DNA from: Firmicutes bacterium AF25-13AC
GTDB lineage: Bacteria; Bacillota; Clostridia; Lachnospirales; Lachnospiraceae
Direction of reading: 5' to 3'
DNA length: 64,000 nt
Assembly: GCA_003478935.1 (NCBI GenBank)
Contig: QUFP01000007.1
Coordinates: 62,001-126,000 of the forward strand
Positions 34,701 through 43,941 of this stretch are shown here, in pieces (positions within the stretch are counted from its first letter, which is position 1; each line of letters opens with the position of its first letter). Under the pieces are notes generated by a model. That model was not told where the DNA came from, did not search any database, and was given only the letters and a program-made list of their open reading frames with translations. The translations under genes and the position numbers were made by a program.

Positions 34701-35280
34701 CGTATTCACCTCCGTCAAACTGGAACTCATTTCTAACCTCAGCAATTCTTGAATCCATTGAATTGTCTATGAGTATGCTTCTTGCTGGAATGACAGCTCT
34801 CATGCCGCCGCCAAAGGAATACTCGCTCATCGTCAAGGTGCACTTTGTTTCCTCTTCAAGGTCATGCTTTTTAGATGCATCAGCTGGATCCAGATAAATA
34901 ATAATGTCATCATTTTTTGCAAATGATTTTGCATCTATAATCTGCTTTTTGATCACCTGAACATACTCAGGTGTCTTTTTATAAGCTTCTACAAGAGCAG
35001 CAACCTCTTGAAACAGCTTATCTTTAAATTCGGTTTCCTTCTGGCTTAACGCACGTTTATTAACCAGATGCTCATGTGCCAGTTTCTGATTTCCCTGTCT
35101 CTTTACAGCTTCCACTTCAACCGCAAGATCTTTCTCTTCCTGAGAAAGAATCATAGCTTTTCGCTCCTCAAACTGCGCATCAAGCGCAGCCTGATATTCC
35201 TTAAGCGAGGCATCCATTTCCATTGTGGCATCCTGAACAGATATTTCCATAAAATGGTTTAATTTTTCTTCCAGTGTCAA
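34690..35280 (-). CDS. ntpE: V/A-type ATPase subunit E
   Basis: A 196-residue peripheral-stalk subunit: N-terminal coiled coil (EEKLNHFMEISVQDATMEMDASLKEYQ), then a globular C-terminal domain ending around SEYSFGGGMRAVIPARSILIDNSMDSRI. It overlaps the start of subunit A by 11 bases and forms the stator with the G/H subunit at 39284. Confidence 0.92.
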   Translation of the reverse strand: MTLEEKLNHFMEISVQDATMEMDASLKEYQAALDAQFEERKAMILSQEEKDLAVEVEAVKRQGNQKLAHEHLVNKRALSQKETEFKDKLFQEVAALVEAYKKTPEYVQVIKKQIIDAKSFAKNDDIIIYLDPADASKKHDLEEETKCTLTMSEYSFGGGMRAVIPARSILIDNSMDSRIAEVRNEFQFDGGEYDGR

Positions 35281-35323
35281 TTAAATCACCTTCCATTCTT
35301 TTCACATTACATCATACTATGGA

Positions 35324-35632
35324 TTATAACTTTAATCCTATTGCTTCGTTTACGTAGGAAGTAATGAAATCTGGCTTGCGGCCTGTTCCATGACGATCAG
35401 GAACCTCAATGATCAGAGGCAGCTTGTGATCCAGCTTCACTTTATTGATCAATTCTGGATACTCTCTTCCGAACTTTTCCGTCAGCAGCAGGATTCCGAT
35501 CTCCTTATCTTCCAGCGCATGGTCTATTGCTTTCTTTAATTCACCCTGTTCGTGAACGACGCAGCCCTCAATTCCGGCCAGACGCATGCCCACAAGGGTA
35601 TCTACATTGTCACTGACCAAATATATTTTCAT
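35324..35632 (-). CDS. V/A-type ATPase subunit F
   Basis: A 102-residue central-stalk subunit (NtpG of Enterococcus hirae): MKIYLVSDNVDTLVGMRLAGIEG, GILLLTEKFGREYPE and PLIIEVPDRHG fit the family. It binds subunit D in the rotor. It lies between K and E in the operon. Confidence 0.93.
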   Translation of the reverse strand: MKIYLVSDNVDTLVGMRLAGIEGCVVHEQGELKKAIDHALEDKEIGILLLTEKFGREYPELINKVKLDHKLPLIIEVPDRHGTGRKPDFITSYVNEAIGLKL

Positions 35633-35668
35633 ATTGAATATGCCTTTCCTGACGTTGTTTCTACTTCT

Positions 35669-36106
35669 TTACAGCTGACCAAGAATCATGAAGGAAATGA
35701 TCAAACCATACAGGCAGACACCCTCTGCCAGACCTACGAAGATCAGGGACTTACCAAGAATAGAAGAATCTTCACTAATTGCACCTAATGCTGCGCTTGC
35801 TGCACTTGCTACGGCGATACCACCACCGATACAGGAAAGACCAGTTACAAGAGCGGCTGCCAGATAACCCATACCAGTGGAAAGGCCGCCTGCTGCCTGT
35901 GCTGTCTCTGCTGCTGCCTCTGCTGCCTGTGCGTTTCCGCTGAACATGAAGCCGCATGCTACTAACATAATTCCGAAGAATGCTGCTGCATTTGTGCCAA
36001 TTGTGAGCTTATAACGTGCCTTATTCTTTGTTCCGCTTAAGAAATATGCAAATGGAACGACGATGCTTAATAAAAGTGCTGCAAATAATGTAATCTTAAC
36101 TAACAT
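35669..36106 (-). CDS. ntpK: V/A-type ATPase membrane rotor subunit K
   Basis: A 145-residue four-helix c-type proteolipid: hydrophobic helices at about 1-24, 37-58, 78-104 and 119-143, with an Ala/Glu-rich loop between the second and third. One ion-binding carboxylate is visible in the last helix (GLAEGVCLYG, about Glu128). The extra glutamine that helps bind sodium in Enterococcus is not obvious in helix 3, so H+ or Na+ use is open. Confidence 0.93.
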   Translation of the reverse strand: MLVKITLFAALLLSIVVPFAYFLSGTKNKARYKLTIGTNAAAFFGIMLVACGFMFSGNAQAAEAAAETAQAAGGLSTGMGYLAAALVTGLSCIGGGIAVASAASAALGAISEDSSILGKSLIFVGLAEGVCLYGLIISFMILGQL

Positions 36107-36201
36107 AATAAAATCCTCCTCTTATCTTTGCTTTGTATTGTGTTTTTTTCAAAAATGTCTTATATCCACGACTGCCTTTGCAGTCTTTTGGATTTCTATT
36201 T

Positions 36202-38127
36202 TTACTGCTTTGTGTTATACGGTTCAAACTCTCTTCCATCACCTTTGTAGAAACGGGAGAACATCTCGTAGTATTCCAGACGAAGTACCTGAATACCAAC
36301 GATCAAACCTTCCATACCGCATACAAAGAGATTTCCAAGAATAACAACAAGAATATTCGGTGTGCCGCTTTCTGCACCTGCAAGCATCATAACAACCTGC
36401 ATCATAGCTGCATGGCTGACAGCAAATGCTCCGATACGGACAAACGAAATAGTATTTGAAAAGTAGCTAAGCAGTACCTCGATTAACTCAAACAGTGCCT
36501 GAACAACAATCATAACTGGACCTGTTTTCTCCGCTGGCTTTTTCTTCTCACAAAGATCAGTCAGCTGCTCCTTAAATGCAATACACAGAAGCGGTATAAT
36601 AAACAGTACCGCAAGCAGTGCACCGCCTGGAAGGCTGTGACCTGTCATCAGCATTACGATGGCAAATACAAGCAGTCCGTAGAATACAAGACCGGCAATT
36701 CCATTTGTATCAAAGCACAGATCACCGAGACTGTGATTTTTTGCCGCATTGATAATGTGGATTATCATTGTCAGAAGAATCATTCCCATACCAAATGCAA
36801 CTGCTACAATAAATACCGTATTCAGTCGTCCGATCATAGGAAGATCAGTCATCTTTGACATTGGTCTTAGCCAAATCGGTTCTATTACATCCTCAAAACC
36901 AAAGATACTTCCGAACATAAATCCAAAGAAGGTGGAGAATACACCTGCCATACTTATGATGGCTGCAAGATTCATTTTCTTAAAGTGATACAGCAAAAAT
37001 CCTCCGATTACGAGCACTAAGCCCTGTCCGACATCTCCAAACATCCATCCAAAGATAAAGGAATATGTCAGTGCAACGAAGATGGTCGGGTCAAACTCAT
37101 TATAATTTGGAAGACCATACATACGAATATACATCTCATACGGCTTAAACAGCTTTGGATTGCGAAGCTTTACAGGCGGCTGTGAAACACGATTTTTGTT
37201 GTCATCATGGATAAGACAAATCACATTTGGATCACTTTCAATCTCTGCCTTAAATTTCTTTGCGTCACGCGCTGTCATCCAGAAGCATATAATATAGAAG
37301 TTTTTCTTATCTGCACCTGTAACAGCTGCCAATCTTCTTATATCAAAGTTCTTTGAAAACTGCTTAAGCTTTGCCACTGCAGCAAGGATCTTTTCCTTCT
37401 TTGAAGAAAGCACATTATCAATCTCGCTCTGCTTTTCCTTTATCTTAGCATCAAGCTCACCAATATGCTTTGTCAAGAGTGCCAGTGCCTCCTCTGGAGT
37501 ACCCTCATACTCATCCGGAAGGCGAAAACGTTCAAAGTGAAGTGCCTTATAAACAGCATCAATCTTTGCAATCTCATTCTTTGGGCTAAAATATACGCCC
37601 CATACATAATCCTGATCCTTTTTGCATTCGTAAAAGATCGTATTGACATTATCGTACGTGTACTGCATAAGCTTTTCCACGTAATCGACTGGGATTCGTC
37701 CGAAGCGATACTTTACAGACTTAAATGCAAGCAGCTTGTGAACATCATATCCCAAATTATTAAATGGAACAATCTGATCCACTAATGCCTGCAGCTGTGT
37801 CTTTTCCTTGTTCAGCGCTTCAAGAGACTTCTCTGCTTCCTTGATCTTAGCATCTGCATCATCAATTAAAGCTACAGCCTCTTTGACATCCATAGAACTA
37901 TCCGTCTTTGTTTCCTTTGCTCCCATTGCGGACATAAGCTGTGTAGCTTTGTTTAAGGTCTCGCGGTACGGATTGATCTCAATGAACGGCTTAAGTCCAG
38001 TTGTCTCAGAAAGCTCTGTCATTGTACTTTCCAACTGAAAATCATACTTGGACAAATGCTGTTCAATTGCTCTGTCAATATCATCTTTGGGTCCCGTAAT
38101 GCTTAAGAATTGCATTTTTTCTATCAT
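36202..38127 (-). CDS. ntpI: V/A-type ATPase membrane subunit I (a subunit)
   Basis: A 641-residue stator subunit: a soluble N-terminal half with long helices (about 1-330) and a membrane half with eight or so helices from about 340. The conserved arginine helix is seen in SFVRIGAFAVSHAAMM near residue 570. It forms the ion half-channels against the K ring. It lies between subunits C and K. Confidence 0.95.
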   Translation of the reverse strand: MIEKMQFLSITGPKDDIDRAIEQHLSKYDFQLESTMTELSETTGLKPFIEINPYRETLNKATQLMSAMGAKETKTDSSMDVKEAVALIDDADAKIKEAEKSLEALNKEKTQLQALVDQIVPFNNLGYDVHKLLAFKSVKYRFGRIPVDYVEKLMQYTYDNVNTIFYECKKDQDYVWGVYFSPKNEIAKIDAVYKALHFERFRLPDEYEGTPEEALALLTKHIGELDAKIKEKQSEIDNVLSSKKEKILAAVAKLKQFSKNFDIRRLAAVTGADKKNFYIICFWMTARDAKKFKAEIESDPNVICLIHDDNKNRVSQPPVKLRNPKLFKPYEMYIRMYGLPNYNEFDPTIFVALTYSFIFGWMFGDVGQGLVLVIGGFLLYHFKKMNLAAIISMAGVFSTFFGFMFGSIFGFEDVIEPIWLRPMSKMTDLPMIGRLNTVFIVAVAFGMGMILLTMIIHIINAAKNHSLGDLCFDTNGIAGLVFYGLLVFAIVMLMTGHSLPGGALLAVLFIIPLLCIAFKEQLTDLCEKKKPAEKTGPVMIVVQALFELIEVLLSYFSNTISFVRIGAFAVSHAAMMQVVMMLAGAESGTPNILVVILGNLFVCGMEGLIVGIQVLRLEYYEMFSRFYKGDGREFEPYNTKQ

Positions 38128-38179
38128 GGTTACCCCTCGACTTTCCTAAATAAACTTACTTTCTGCACAAAAATGACAA

Positions 38180-39235
38180 TCACTGCGTTACTGCGTATTT
38201 CATCAGTTTTGCTGTTGGGATTCCATAGCGTATTCCCTCGATAATTGATGTAATACGTGCAATTTCATGCTCTTTGCGGTACAGCAGCGCATTGAGCGGT
38301 GCAACTGAGTATGGATTTTTTCTGCCGGCAAGCTCAAAAATATGCTCTACCAGCTCAGTGTACATCTTTTCCACAAAACGAATCTCAGCAAAATCGTCTG
38401 CGTACTTCTGACCATAGTAGCCGTTTACAATGAGTAATCTCGCTTCCTCATACGTAGGCGCCTCTACAATAGCCGTGATGTCATCTGGTTTTAAATGGTA
38501 ATAGCTAGGAACAACCATCGCATACAGCTCAGGTGCTGTCATTCGATAGTTTTTCTTTGCACGCATCAGCCACTGGATATTCAGCAGATCGATTCGTCTT
38601 CCATAACTGTCCGCAATGATCTGTCTTTCTTTTCCCTTAAGAAGCTTATCTTTCTGCTTCCAGATATAACTGAAATAATACACGTCAAGGCTGCCCTCAT
38701 AGTCGAACAAACTTGGCTCTTCAGTATGGCGTATGGCGTCAAGCGGATGATAAAACGGTGTATTTTTTAATGCATCAATCAACTCATCCACCGTTGTGCT
38801 ATTCTCAATCGCATCTGTATCCAAATGCGAATGACGCGCAAAAAACGCGCTGCGGTATGCCTGATCCTCTTGGATACTCTGACCGGAAATGACTTTTCGA
38901 AGACAACCCTTAAGATATGCCGCCTCATAGTGCAAAAAGTAAAAATCCAAAAACGCTCTTTGCTCTCCTCTGGCGAAACTGTACAGACGATTGTAATCAT
39001 TGTAAAGCGATCCCATAAGCGTCGCCTCAATCATTCCTCTGTGACTGTCATGTTCATCAAAGTCCCTCAGCAGCGGCTCATATTCGGAAAACTGTCTCAA
39101 ATAGCCAACTGCTTCACCGACACTCGCACAAGATGCCAGCTGTTCGTACTGCTCCTTCTTTAAGAGCTTTCCTCCCATGGCACGGGCTTTTGCACTGATA
39201 CCGCTGTAAGATAAGATACCAGAAATAATAATCAC
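38180..39235 (-). CDS. ntpC: V/A-type ATPase subunit C (AC39/d type)
   Basis: A 351-residue coupling subunit that sits between rotor ring and central stalk. The N-terminus (YSGISAKARAMGGKLLKKEQYEQL) and repeated helical pattern with the ending NPYSVAPLNALLYRKEHEIARIT are typical. The start is GTG at 39235, touching AAGGGG with no usual spacing; a slightly different start is possible, but the conserved sequence begins within ten residues. Confidence 0.93.
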   Translation of the reverse strand: MIIISGILSYSGISAKARAMGGKLLKKEQYEQLASCASVGEAVGYLRQFSEYEPLLRDFDEHDSHRGMIEATLMGSLYNDYNRLYSFARGEQRAFLDFYFLHYEAAYLKGCLRKVISGQSIQEDQAYRSAFFARHSHLDTDAIENSTTVDELIDALKNTPFYHPLDAIRHTEEPSLFDYEGSLDVYYFSYIWKQKDKLLKGKERQIIADSYGRRIDLLNIQWLMRAKKNYRMTAPELYAMVVPSYYHLKPDDITAIVEAPTYEEARLLIVNGYYGQKYADDFAEIRFVEKMYTELVEHIFELAGRKNPYSVAPLNALLYRKEHEIARITSIIEGIRYGIPTAKLMKYAVTQ

Positions 39236-39283
39236 CCCTTTTCGTAAGATTTTTTTGGCACAACACTAATGATACCATAAAAG

Positions 39284-39595
39284 TTATTGCGCCACAATCT
39301 TTGCCAGCAACTGTCTGGCGATCGCCGAATGGCTTTCCTCATAAATACGGTCCATATGAGCAAGCTGTTTTTCAAGCTCCTCCTTCTGAGCTTCAAGTTC
39401 TTCAGCGATCTGTTTTTCAAGCTCTGCCTGCTGAGCGCTGATTTTCTTTTGTGTCTCTTCATGAACCTGCTTTTCAAAGGCTGCAATTCTGGCATCCTGG
39501 TCTTTGGCCATCTGCTTCTTCTTTGCACCTGCCTCCTCAATAATTGAAGATGCTGCAGTTTCTACTTCACTTAATCTTTGAATAATCTGATTCAT
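39284..39595 (-). CDS. V/A-type ATPase subunit G/H (peripheral stalk coiled coil)
   Basis: A 103-residue, almost wholly coiled-coil protein (Glu/Lys/Gln-rich heptads; IIQRLSEVETAASSIIEEAGAKKKQM at the start) that pairs with subunit E as a stator. It opens the ATPase operon. The ATG at 39595 has GGAGG at seven bases; an earlier ATG is too near the binding site. Confidence 0.88.
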   Translation of the reverse strand: MNQIIQRLSEVETAASSIIEEAGAKKKQMAKDQDARIAAFEKQVHEETQKKISAQQAELEKQIAEELEAQKEELEKQLAHMDRIYEESHSAIARQLLAKIVAQ

Positions 39596-39621
39596 CTGCA
39601 TGCCTCCTTTTTCGCACATTC

Positions 39622-39650
39622 ATTATAGTATGATGATACAAAATTGTCAT
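39622..39650 (-). promoter_or_regulatory. Sigma-A promoter of the V/A-ATPase operon
   Basis: ATGACA (39650-39645), 17 bases, perfect TATAAT (39627-39622) on the minus strand, 27 bases before the first gene. Confidence 0.75.
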
Positions 39651-39752
39651 TGGCGAATTGTTTTAAAAAACTCAAATAAATTTCATATTTTTTTTGTTAA
39701 TTTTTTGTCATACTGTGACGTTTTTCTCTCGTTTACGATCGTTTTTGACGCG

Positions 39753-39781
39753 TTGACTTTTTAGTAACTATCATATATACT
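39753..39781 (+). promoter_or_regulatory. Sigma-A promoter of the cytidylate-kinase-like gene and trmB
   Basis: TTGACT (39753-39758), 17 bases, TATACT (39776-39781). Confidence 0.7.
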
Positions 39782-39866
39782 TCTTATATAAGAAGCTTTG
39801 TGGTTTGCAATTCCATTGTTTTTTGATTTGCAGACCGCTGCAATTAAGTTTGAGGGAGGTTGGAAT

Positions 39867-40490
39867 ATGAAACATTTTGCTGTTACCATTACCAGAACCT
39901 GCGGTGCCGGTGGTACTTCCATCGCAAAGATTCTTTCCGCTCATTATGGAATTGAATACTATGACCGTATGCTGCTTCGCCTGGCTGCCGGAAACAGCGG
40001 CATCAATGAAGCAGTCTTTGCTGCAGCCGATGAGGATACAAAGAAAAGCCCACTGTTTAACGCCTTTAAGAAGGTCTATAACGGAGAGCATATCCTTCCG
40101 GAAAAAAGCGAATATGCGACAAGTGATGACCTGTTTGCCTATCAGGCAAAGGTTATGAAAGAATTAATCAAGGAGAACTCTTTTATTGTAATCGGAAGAG
40201 GCGGAGATTATGTATTAAAAGATTATCCGTATTTAGTTCGTGTATTCGTTCACTCTCAGTATAAGGATTGTCTTGCGCATGAAATGGAAATTATGCAGTG
40301 CAGTGAAAAGGATGCTGCCGAGCGCATCGCAAAGACAAACAAATACAGAAGTGATTATTACAAGCATTTCACCGGAAGAGAATGGATGGATGCAAGAAAT
40401 TATGATCTTGTTTTGGATACAAGCCGCTACACCTATCAGCAGTGCGCAGAGATGATTGAAGCAATCGTTGCTGAACGCATGAAAGACTGA
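39867..40490 (+). CDS. Cytidylate kinase-like family protein
   Basis: A 207-residue P-loop nucleotide kinase-like protein. TRTCGAGGTSIAKILS is the phosphate-binding loop, SFIVIGRGGDYVL a conserved core strand, and KYRSDYYKHFTGREWMDARNYDLVLDT is typical of the Cmk-like (AAK-type) family found beside true Cmk in Clostridia. True substrate unknown. The ATG at 39867 follows GAGGGAGG. It is ten bases before trmB on one transcript. Confidence 0.88.
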   Translation: MKHFAVTITRTCGAGGTSIAKILSAHYGIEYYDRMLLRLAAGNSGINEAVFAAADEDTKKSPLFNAFKKVYNGEHILPEKSEYATSDDLFAYQAKVMKELIKENSFIVIGRGGDYVLKDYPYLVRVFVHSQYKDCLAHEMEIMQCSEKDAAERIAKTNKYRSDYYKHFTGREWMDARNYDLVLDTSRYTYQQCAEMIEAIVAERMKD

Positions 40491-40500
40491 GAGGTCGGGG

Positions 40501-41151
40501 ATGAGATTACGCAACGTCAGAGGCGCACGTGAGGAAATGCTTGTAAATCCCTACGTGATTCAAGAGCCACAGCAGTACAAAGGACATGTTGCTGTTCAAA
40601 TTTTTGGCAACAACAATCCGATCTTCATTGAGGTTGGAATGGGCAAGGGACAATTTATCACATCGCTTGCTGCACTTCATCCAGAAATAAACTACATCGG
40701 AATTGAGAAATACTCTTCTGTTTTGATCCGTGCCATTGAAAAGCAGGAAGATCTTCAGCTTCCGAATTTAAAGTTTCTTCGCTTTGACGCAGAATATCTT
40801 CCTGATATTTTTGCACCAGGCGAAATTGCTCACATTTATTTAAATTTTTCCGACCCATGGCCAAAAGACCGACATGCAAAGCGCCGTCTTACAAGCAGCC
40901 GATTTTTAGGGCTGTATGACCAGATTTTAGCAGACGGCGGTATTGTCGAATTTAAGACCGATAATCAGCCGCTATTTGATTTTAGTCTGGAATCTGTAAA
41001 AGAATCTGGCTGGACACTTCTTATGCAGACACGCGATCTTCACCATAGTGAGTTTGCTAATGGCAATGTCATGACAGAATATGAAGCAAAATTTTCTGCC
41101 ATTGGAAACCCAATCTATAAATTAGAAGCCGTTCACGATAGAAAAGCTTAA
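40501..41151 (+). CDS. trmB: tRNA (guanine-N7-)-methyltransferase
   Basis: Methylates G46 of tRNA using S-adenosylmethionine. The 216-residue protein has the SAM loop EVGMGKGQF (about 42-50), IGIEKYSSV, the catalytic SDPWPKDRHAKRRL and TDN/FKTDNQPLFDF. The start follows GAGGTCGGGG. It is followed by a strong terminator. Confidence 0.97.
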   Translation: MRLRNVRGAREEMLVNPYVIQEPQQYKGHVAVQIFGNNNPIFIEVGMGKGQFITSLAALHPEINYIGIEKYSSVLIRAIEKQEDLQLPNLKFLRFDAEYLPDIFAPGEIAHIYLNFSDPWPKDRHAKRRLTSSRFLGLYDQILADGGIVEFKTDNQPLFDFSLESVKESGWTLLMQTRDLHHSEFANGNVMTEYEAKFSAIGNPIYKLEAVHDRKA

Positions 41152-41167
41152 TTATGCAAATGATCAC

Positions 41168-41206
41168 AAAATGCTCCTGCCGCATATCTTGTGGCAGGAG
41201 CATTTT
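41168..41206 (+). terminator. Terminator of trmB
   Basis: A perfect 14-pair stem (41168-41181 with 41193-41206), 11-base loop, ends in TTTTATTT. Confidence 0.9.
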
Positions 41207-41212
41207 ATTTGG

Positions 41213-41404
41213 AGGTCTCCATGCATTGTCATCATTTTCGCAAATTTATTATTCGTCACAGCTGCTGTCCTTTTTTCGACTGCACTCTGTTACATTTATA
41301 TCGCTGTTTTCAAACTGCCGCCAAAGCCTGTGCCCACTCAAAGAAAAAATGTTCTTCAAAGCGGCCTTGAAAATATTTTTAATTTTTTTCAAAAAAACTG
41401 TTGA
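41213..41404 (+). other. Short hydrophobic open frame without a good start
   Basis: One frame reads a basic-hydrophobic peptide with a 28-residue membrane-like stretch (IVIIFANLLFVTAAVL) and a charged tail, ending at 41404. GGAGG (41211-41215) precedes an ATG at 41221, but that ATG lies in another frame (His/Cys-rich, 50 codons). A one-base loss could join them. A small membrane protein is possible; nothing more can be said. Confidence 0.25.
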
Positions 41405-41429
41405 CAAAGCAATTGAGCTATGATATTAT
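41401..41429 (+). promoter_or_regulatory. Promoter of tRNA-Lys
   Basis: Perfect TTGACA (41401-41406), 17 bases, TATTAT (41424-41429), 32 bases before the tRNA. Confidence 0.85.
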
Positions 41430-41460
41430 ATAGGAGTCGCGTGAGTGACAAGCAAAAAGA

Positions 41461-41533
41461 AGCGCCTCTAGCTCAGTTGGTAGAGCACCTGACTCTTAAT
41501 CAGGGTGTCCAGGGTTCGAACCCCTGGAGGCGC
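41461..41533 (+). tRNA. tRNA-Lys (anticodon CTT)
   Basis: A cloverleaf: acceptor GCGCCTC / GAGGCGC, D-arm with AGCTCAGTTGGTAGAGC, anticodon stem CCTGA / TCAGG with loop CTCTTAA (anticodon 41494-41496), T-arm GGGTTCGAACCCC. Discriminator A; no encoded CCA. It has its own promoter and terminator. Confidence 0.97.
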
Positions 41534-41541
41534 ATGATTTA

Positions 41542-41570
41542 GAAGCATCCGAGTTAATCGGGTGCTTTTT
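41542..41570 (+). terminator. Terminator of tRNA-Lys
   Basis: AAGCATCCGA / TCGGGTGCTT (one G-T pair), 5-base loop, then TTTTTT. Confidence 0.9.
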
Positions 41571-41603
41571 TGTGCTATCGCAAAGCGTTCAGTTTCAAGA
41601 CGT

Positions 41604-41637
41604 AAAAAAAAAGATGGCACAGCGTACTGCACCATCT
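41604..41637 (-). terminator. Terminator of the surface-glycan genes
   Basis: AGATGGTGCAG / CTGTGCCATCT (one mismatch) followed by nine T on the minus strand. Confidence 0.85.
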
Positions 41638-41656
41638 CTAATAACATGCAAATTCT

Positions 41657-43111
41657 CTATTTTTTATGCGATAAAAATTTTGTCACCATAGGCACATACT
41701 CTCGTATAAATGGTTCCTTTAGTAAAATTAAAACAATCAGGTAAATGCCAAAGAAAAGAACTGCAGACACCATCAATGTCACAAAATTCCCCCAACCAAT
41801 TCCTACTATTGCTATGCATGGAATCGAAGATACTACTGCCGCCAACACATGCTTCCAAACTGGAATCTGACGCACAAGCGGCAGCACTGTCGTTTTCAGT
41901 GCAATAGCCTGCACTGCCAAAACCGCAAACTCTGCCGTAACCGTTCCAATTGCAGCACCGCTCGCACCATACTTCGGAATCAAAAGTGCATTGATTATTA
42001 CATCTACAACTGCACCCACAATTTCGGAGACAACAACCACATTTTCTCGTCCCATTGGAATCAGCATCTGGATACCTAATATATTAGACAATCCAATTGC
42101 AAATACTGTTGGCATAATCAGCTGCATCGCTGTAATGCTTCGTGTGTACTGATCACCAAATAAGAACAAAATTGACGGCTTTGCTGCCAGCATAAAATAT
42201 AATGATAATGGAATCGCTGCAACAAATATAAAGTGAAGTGCCTTTCTTGAAATCCTCAAAAACTCATACTCAAGCCCTTTCTCCAAGTAATAAGATGCAC
42301 GTGGAAGAAGAACTGCACCAAGTGCTGTAACCACATTTACAAGCGCTGTTTTAATTTTAACAGACTGTGAATAGAAACTATTTTCTGCATAGCCCTTCAT
42401 AAAGCGAATCATCGTTGTATCAACACTTGTATATATTGTTGTAGCAATTGACATTGCAAAGAACGACATAATTGGCTTTAAATGGCGCTTAAAATGATAT
42501 CCTCCAACTGGCTTAATAATGATAATCTTATGAAGATGAAGGAAATTCACAATATTTGAACCAACCTGAGCCATGATAAAAAGTGCTCCATACAGTACAT
42601 AATCTGATTCCTTCTGAATCATTGTTACAATACATATCAGAACGATCACTTTAAAGATCAGACTTCGAATTGTGATATAGCTATACTCTTCCAGTCCCTT
42701 ATACAGCCACTCAACACCAATTGTATTAAGTAAAATAAGTGATCCAAGAATATAAAACAGTGTCTTTTGCTCCTGCATCTGCGGCACAAGCGCAATCGCT
42801 GCAAAAAAGCAGATATATGCCAGCGCACAGGTGATCATATTAATTATCAAAAGTTCCTGCACCACTCTTGAAAGTTCCACCTTGTCATCTCTAACCTTTG
42901 CACAGATACGAATACCATAAGTTGGAATACCAAGCTGTGCAATCATAGAAAAATACATAACCATCGGGTACACAAAATCAACAATACCTGTTCCATTTGG
43001 TCCAAGTACCCTTGCAACATGCGATGATGTAATAAGCGGAAACACAACTGAAGACATCGTGAGCAGTGCATTCATGAAAAAATTAACTTTAATTGATTTT
43101 TGTTTCTGCAT
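41657..43111 (-). CDS. Wzx-type polysaccharide flippase
   Basis: A 484-residue integral membrane protein with about 12-14 helices, of the MOP/oligosaccharide exporter superfamily. The start (KVNFFMNALLTMSSVVFPLITSSHVARVLGPNGTGIVDF) is the polysaccharide-synthesis signature. It would flip lipid-linked glycan units across the membrane. It ends a cassette with a DUF4422 transferase and a GT2 enzyme; no polymerase or sugar-nucleotide genes lie in the window. Confidence 0.9.
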   Translation of the reverse strand: MQKQKSIKVNFFMNALLTMSSVVFPLITSSHVARVLGPNGTGIVDFVYPMVMYFSMIAQLGIPTYGIRICAKVRDDKVELSRVVQELLIINMITCALAYICFFAAIALVPQMQEQKTLFYILGSLILLNTIGVEWLYKGLEEYSYITIRSLIFKVIVLICIVTMIQKESDYVLYGALFIMAQVGSNIVNFLHLHKIIIIKPVGGYHFKRHLKPIMSFFAMSIATTIYTSVDTTMIRFMKGYAENSFYSQSVKIKTALVNVVTALGAVLLPRASYYLEKGLEYEFLRISRKALHFIFVAAIPLSLYFMLAAKPSILFLFGDQYTRSITAMQLIMPTVFAIGLSNILGIQMLIPMGRENVVVVSEIVGAVVDVIINALLIPKYGASGAAIGTVTAEFAVLAVQAIALKTTVLPLVRQIPVWKHVLAAVVSSIPCIAIVGIGWGNFVTLMVSAVLFFGIYLIVLILLKEPFIREYVPMVTKFLSHKK

Positions 43112-43143
43112 AAAATTCTCTTTCTTTTGTTTCTCGCACTGCT

Positions 43144-43938
43144 TTAAAAGCTTCCCTCATATTTTTTCTTTTCAAATTTTGCCTTTAAAAAAGCGCTTCC
43201 TTTCTTAACCCAATTCGTCTTTTCAATATTGACAAGTGGGGCTTCCACATAAGATTCTCCATTTATCTCAATCCAGACATCTAAAAGCAACTCACTAATA
43301 CGTCCAAACACCCGCGCATGAAAACTGCTTAGCTTTGTAACATCAATTCTTTTTTCTAATTCGCTCAGAACTGGAAATAAAAAATCACAGTATTCATTGC
43401 ATTTCTCGCGTTTCATAATAAACATATTAAACATATGACCACTGGTGCGCTTCATAACACGATCAAATGCAGTAACATACTCTGGACATATTTGCTTTAA
43501 AACTTCTCTTGTAATATCCAAATGTTCTGCATAATGCGTATGTGCATAGTGCGAATAAAGTGTTTCAATATAATATTTACGTCTTTTGGGAAGAATAATA
43601 TCACTTTTTTTCATAAGTCTCTCAATATCCTTTCCATCAAGGATACTGCCGAATGGATTCCTATATCTTTGTATCAAACCAACAATTCCATTTTTCTTCC
43701 CTATATAACGCCTATAATGCACCAAACCTATAACATCTGCTGGCAAATTTTTCCATGCCCAATACAGCCCTGTCAATTCACAGTAGTACGGATTTTTTTC
43801 AGAAATATTGTCCCCCGTATTATCTGGAATATATCCAACATCTGGATGAAGTGCCCTTCCAACCTGAACAGGAAGATAGCAGTCCTTATCTGGCATCGGA
43901 TATTGTTTGTGAGCTGCAATAATTACTTTTATTTCCAT
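43144..43938 (-). CDS. DUF4422 domain glycosyltransferase
   Basis: A 264-residue cytoplasmic protein that begins with the DUF4422 signature (IKVIIAAHKQYPMPDKDCYLPVQVG) and contains the GDNISEKNPYYCELTGLYWAWKN and VGLVHYRRY segments. Members are capsule or LPS glycosyltransferases. It starts three bases after the GT2 stop and precedes the flippase, so it adds a sugar to the same glycan. The sugar is unknown. Confidence 0.88.
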   Translation of the reverse strand: MEIKVIIAAHKQYPMPDKDCYLPVQVGRALHPDVGYIPDNTGDNISEKNPYYCELTGLYWAWKNLPADVIGLVHYRRYIGKKNGIVGLIQRYRNPFGSILDGKDIERLMKKSDIILPKRRKYYIETLYSHYAHTHYAEHLDITREVLKQICPEYVTAFDRVMKRTSGHMFNMFIMKREKCNEYCDFLFPVLSELEKRIDVTKLSSFHARVFGRISELLLDVWIEINGESYVEAPLVNIEKTNWVKKGSAFLKAKFEKKKYEGSF

Positions 43939-43941
43939 TTT

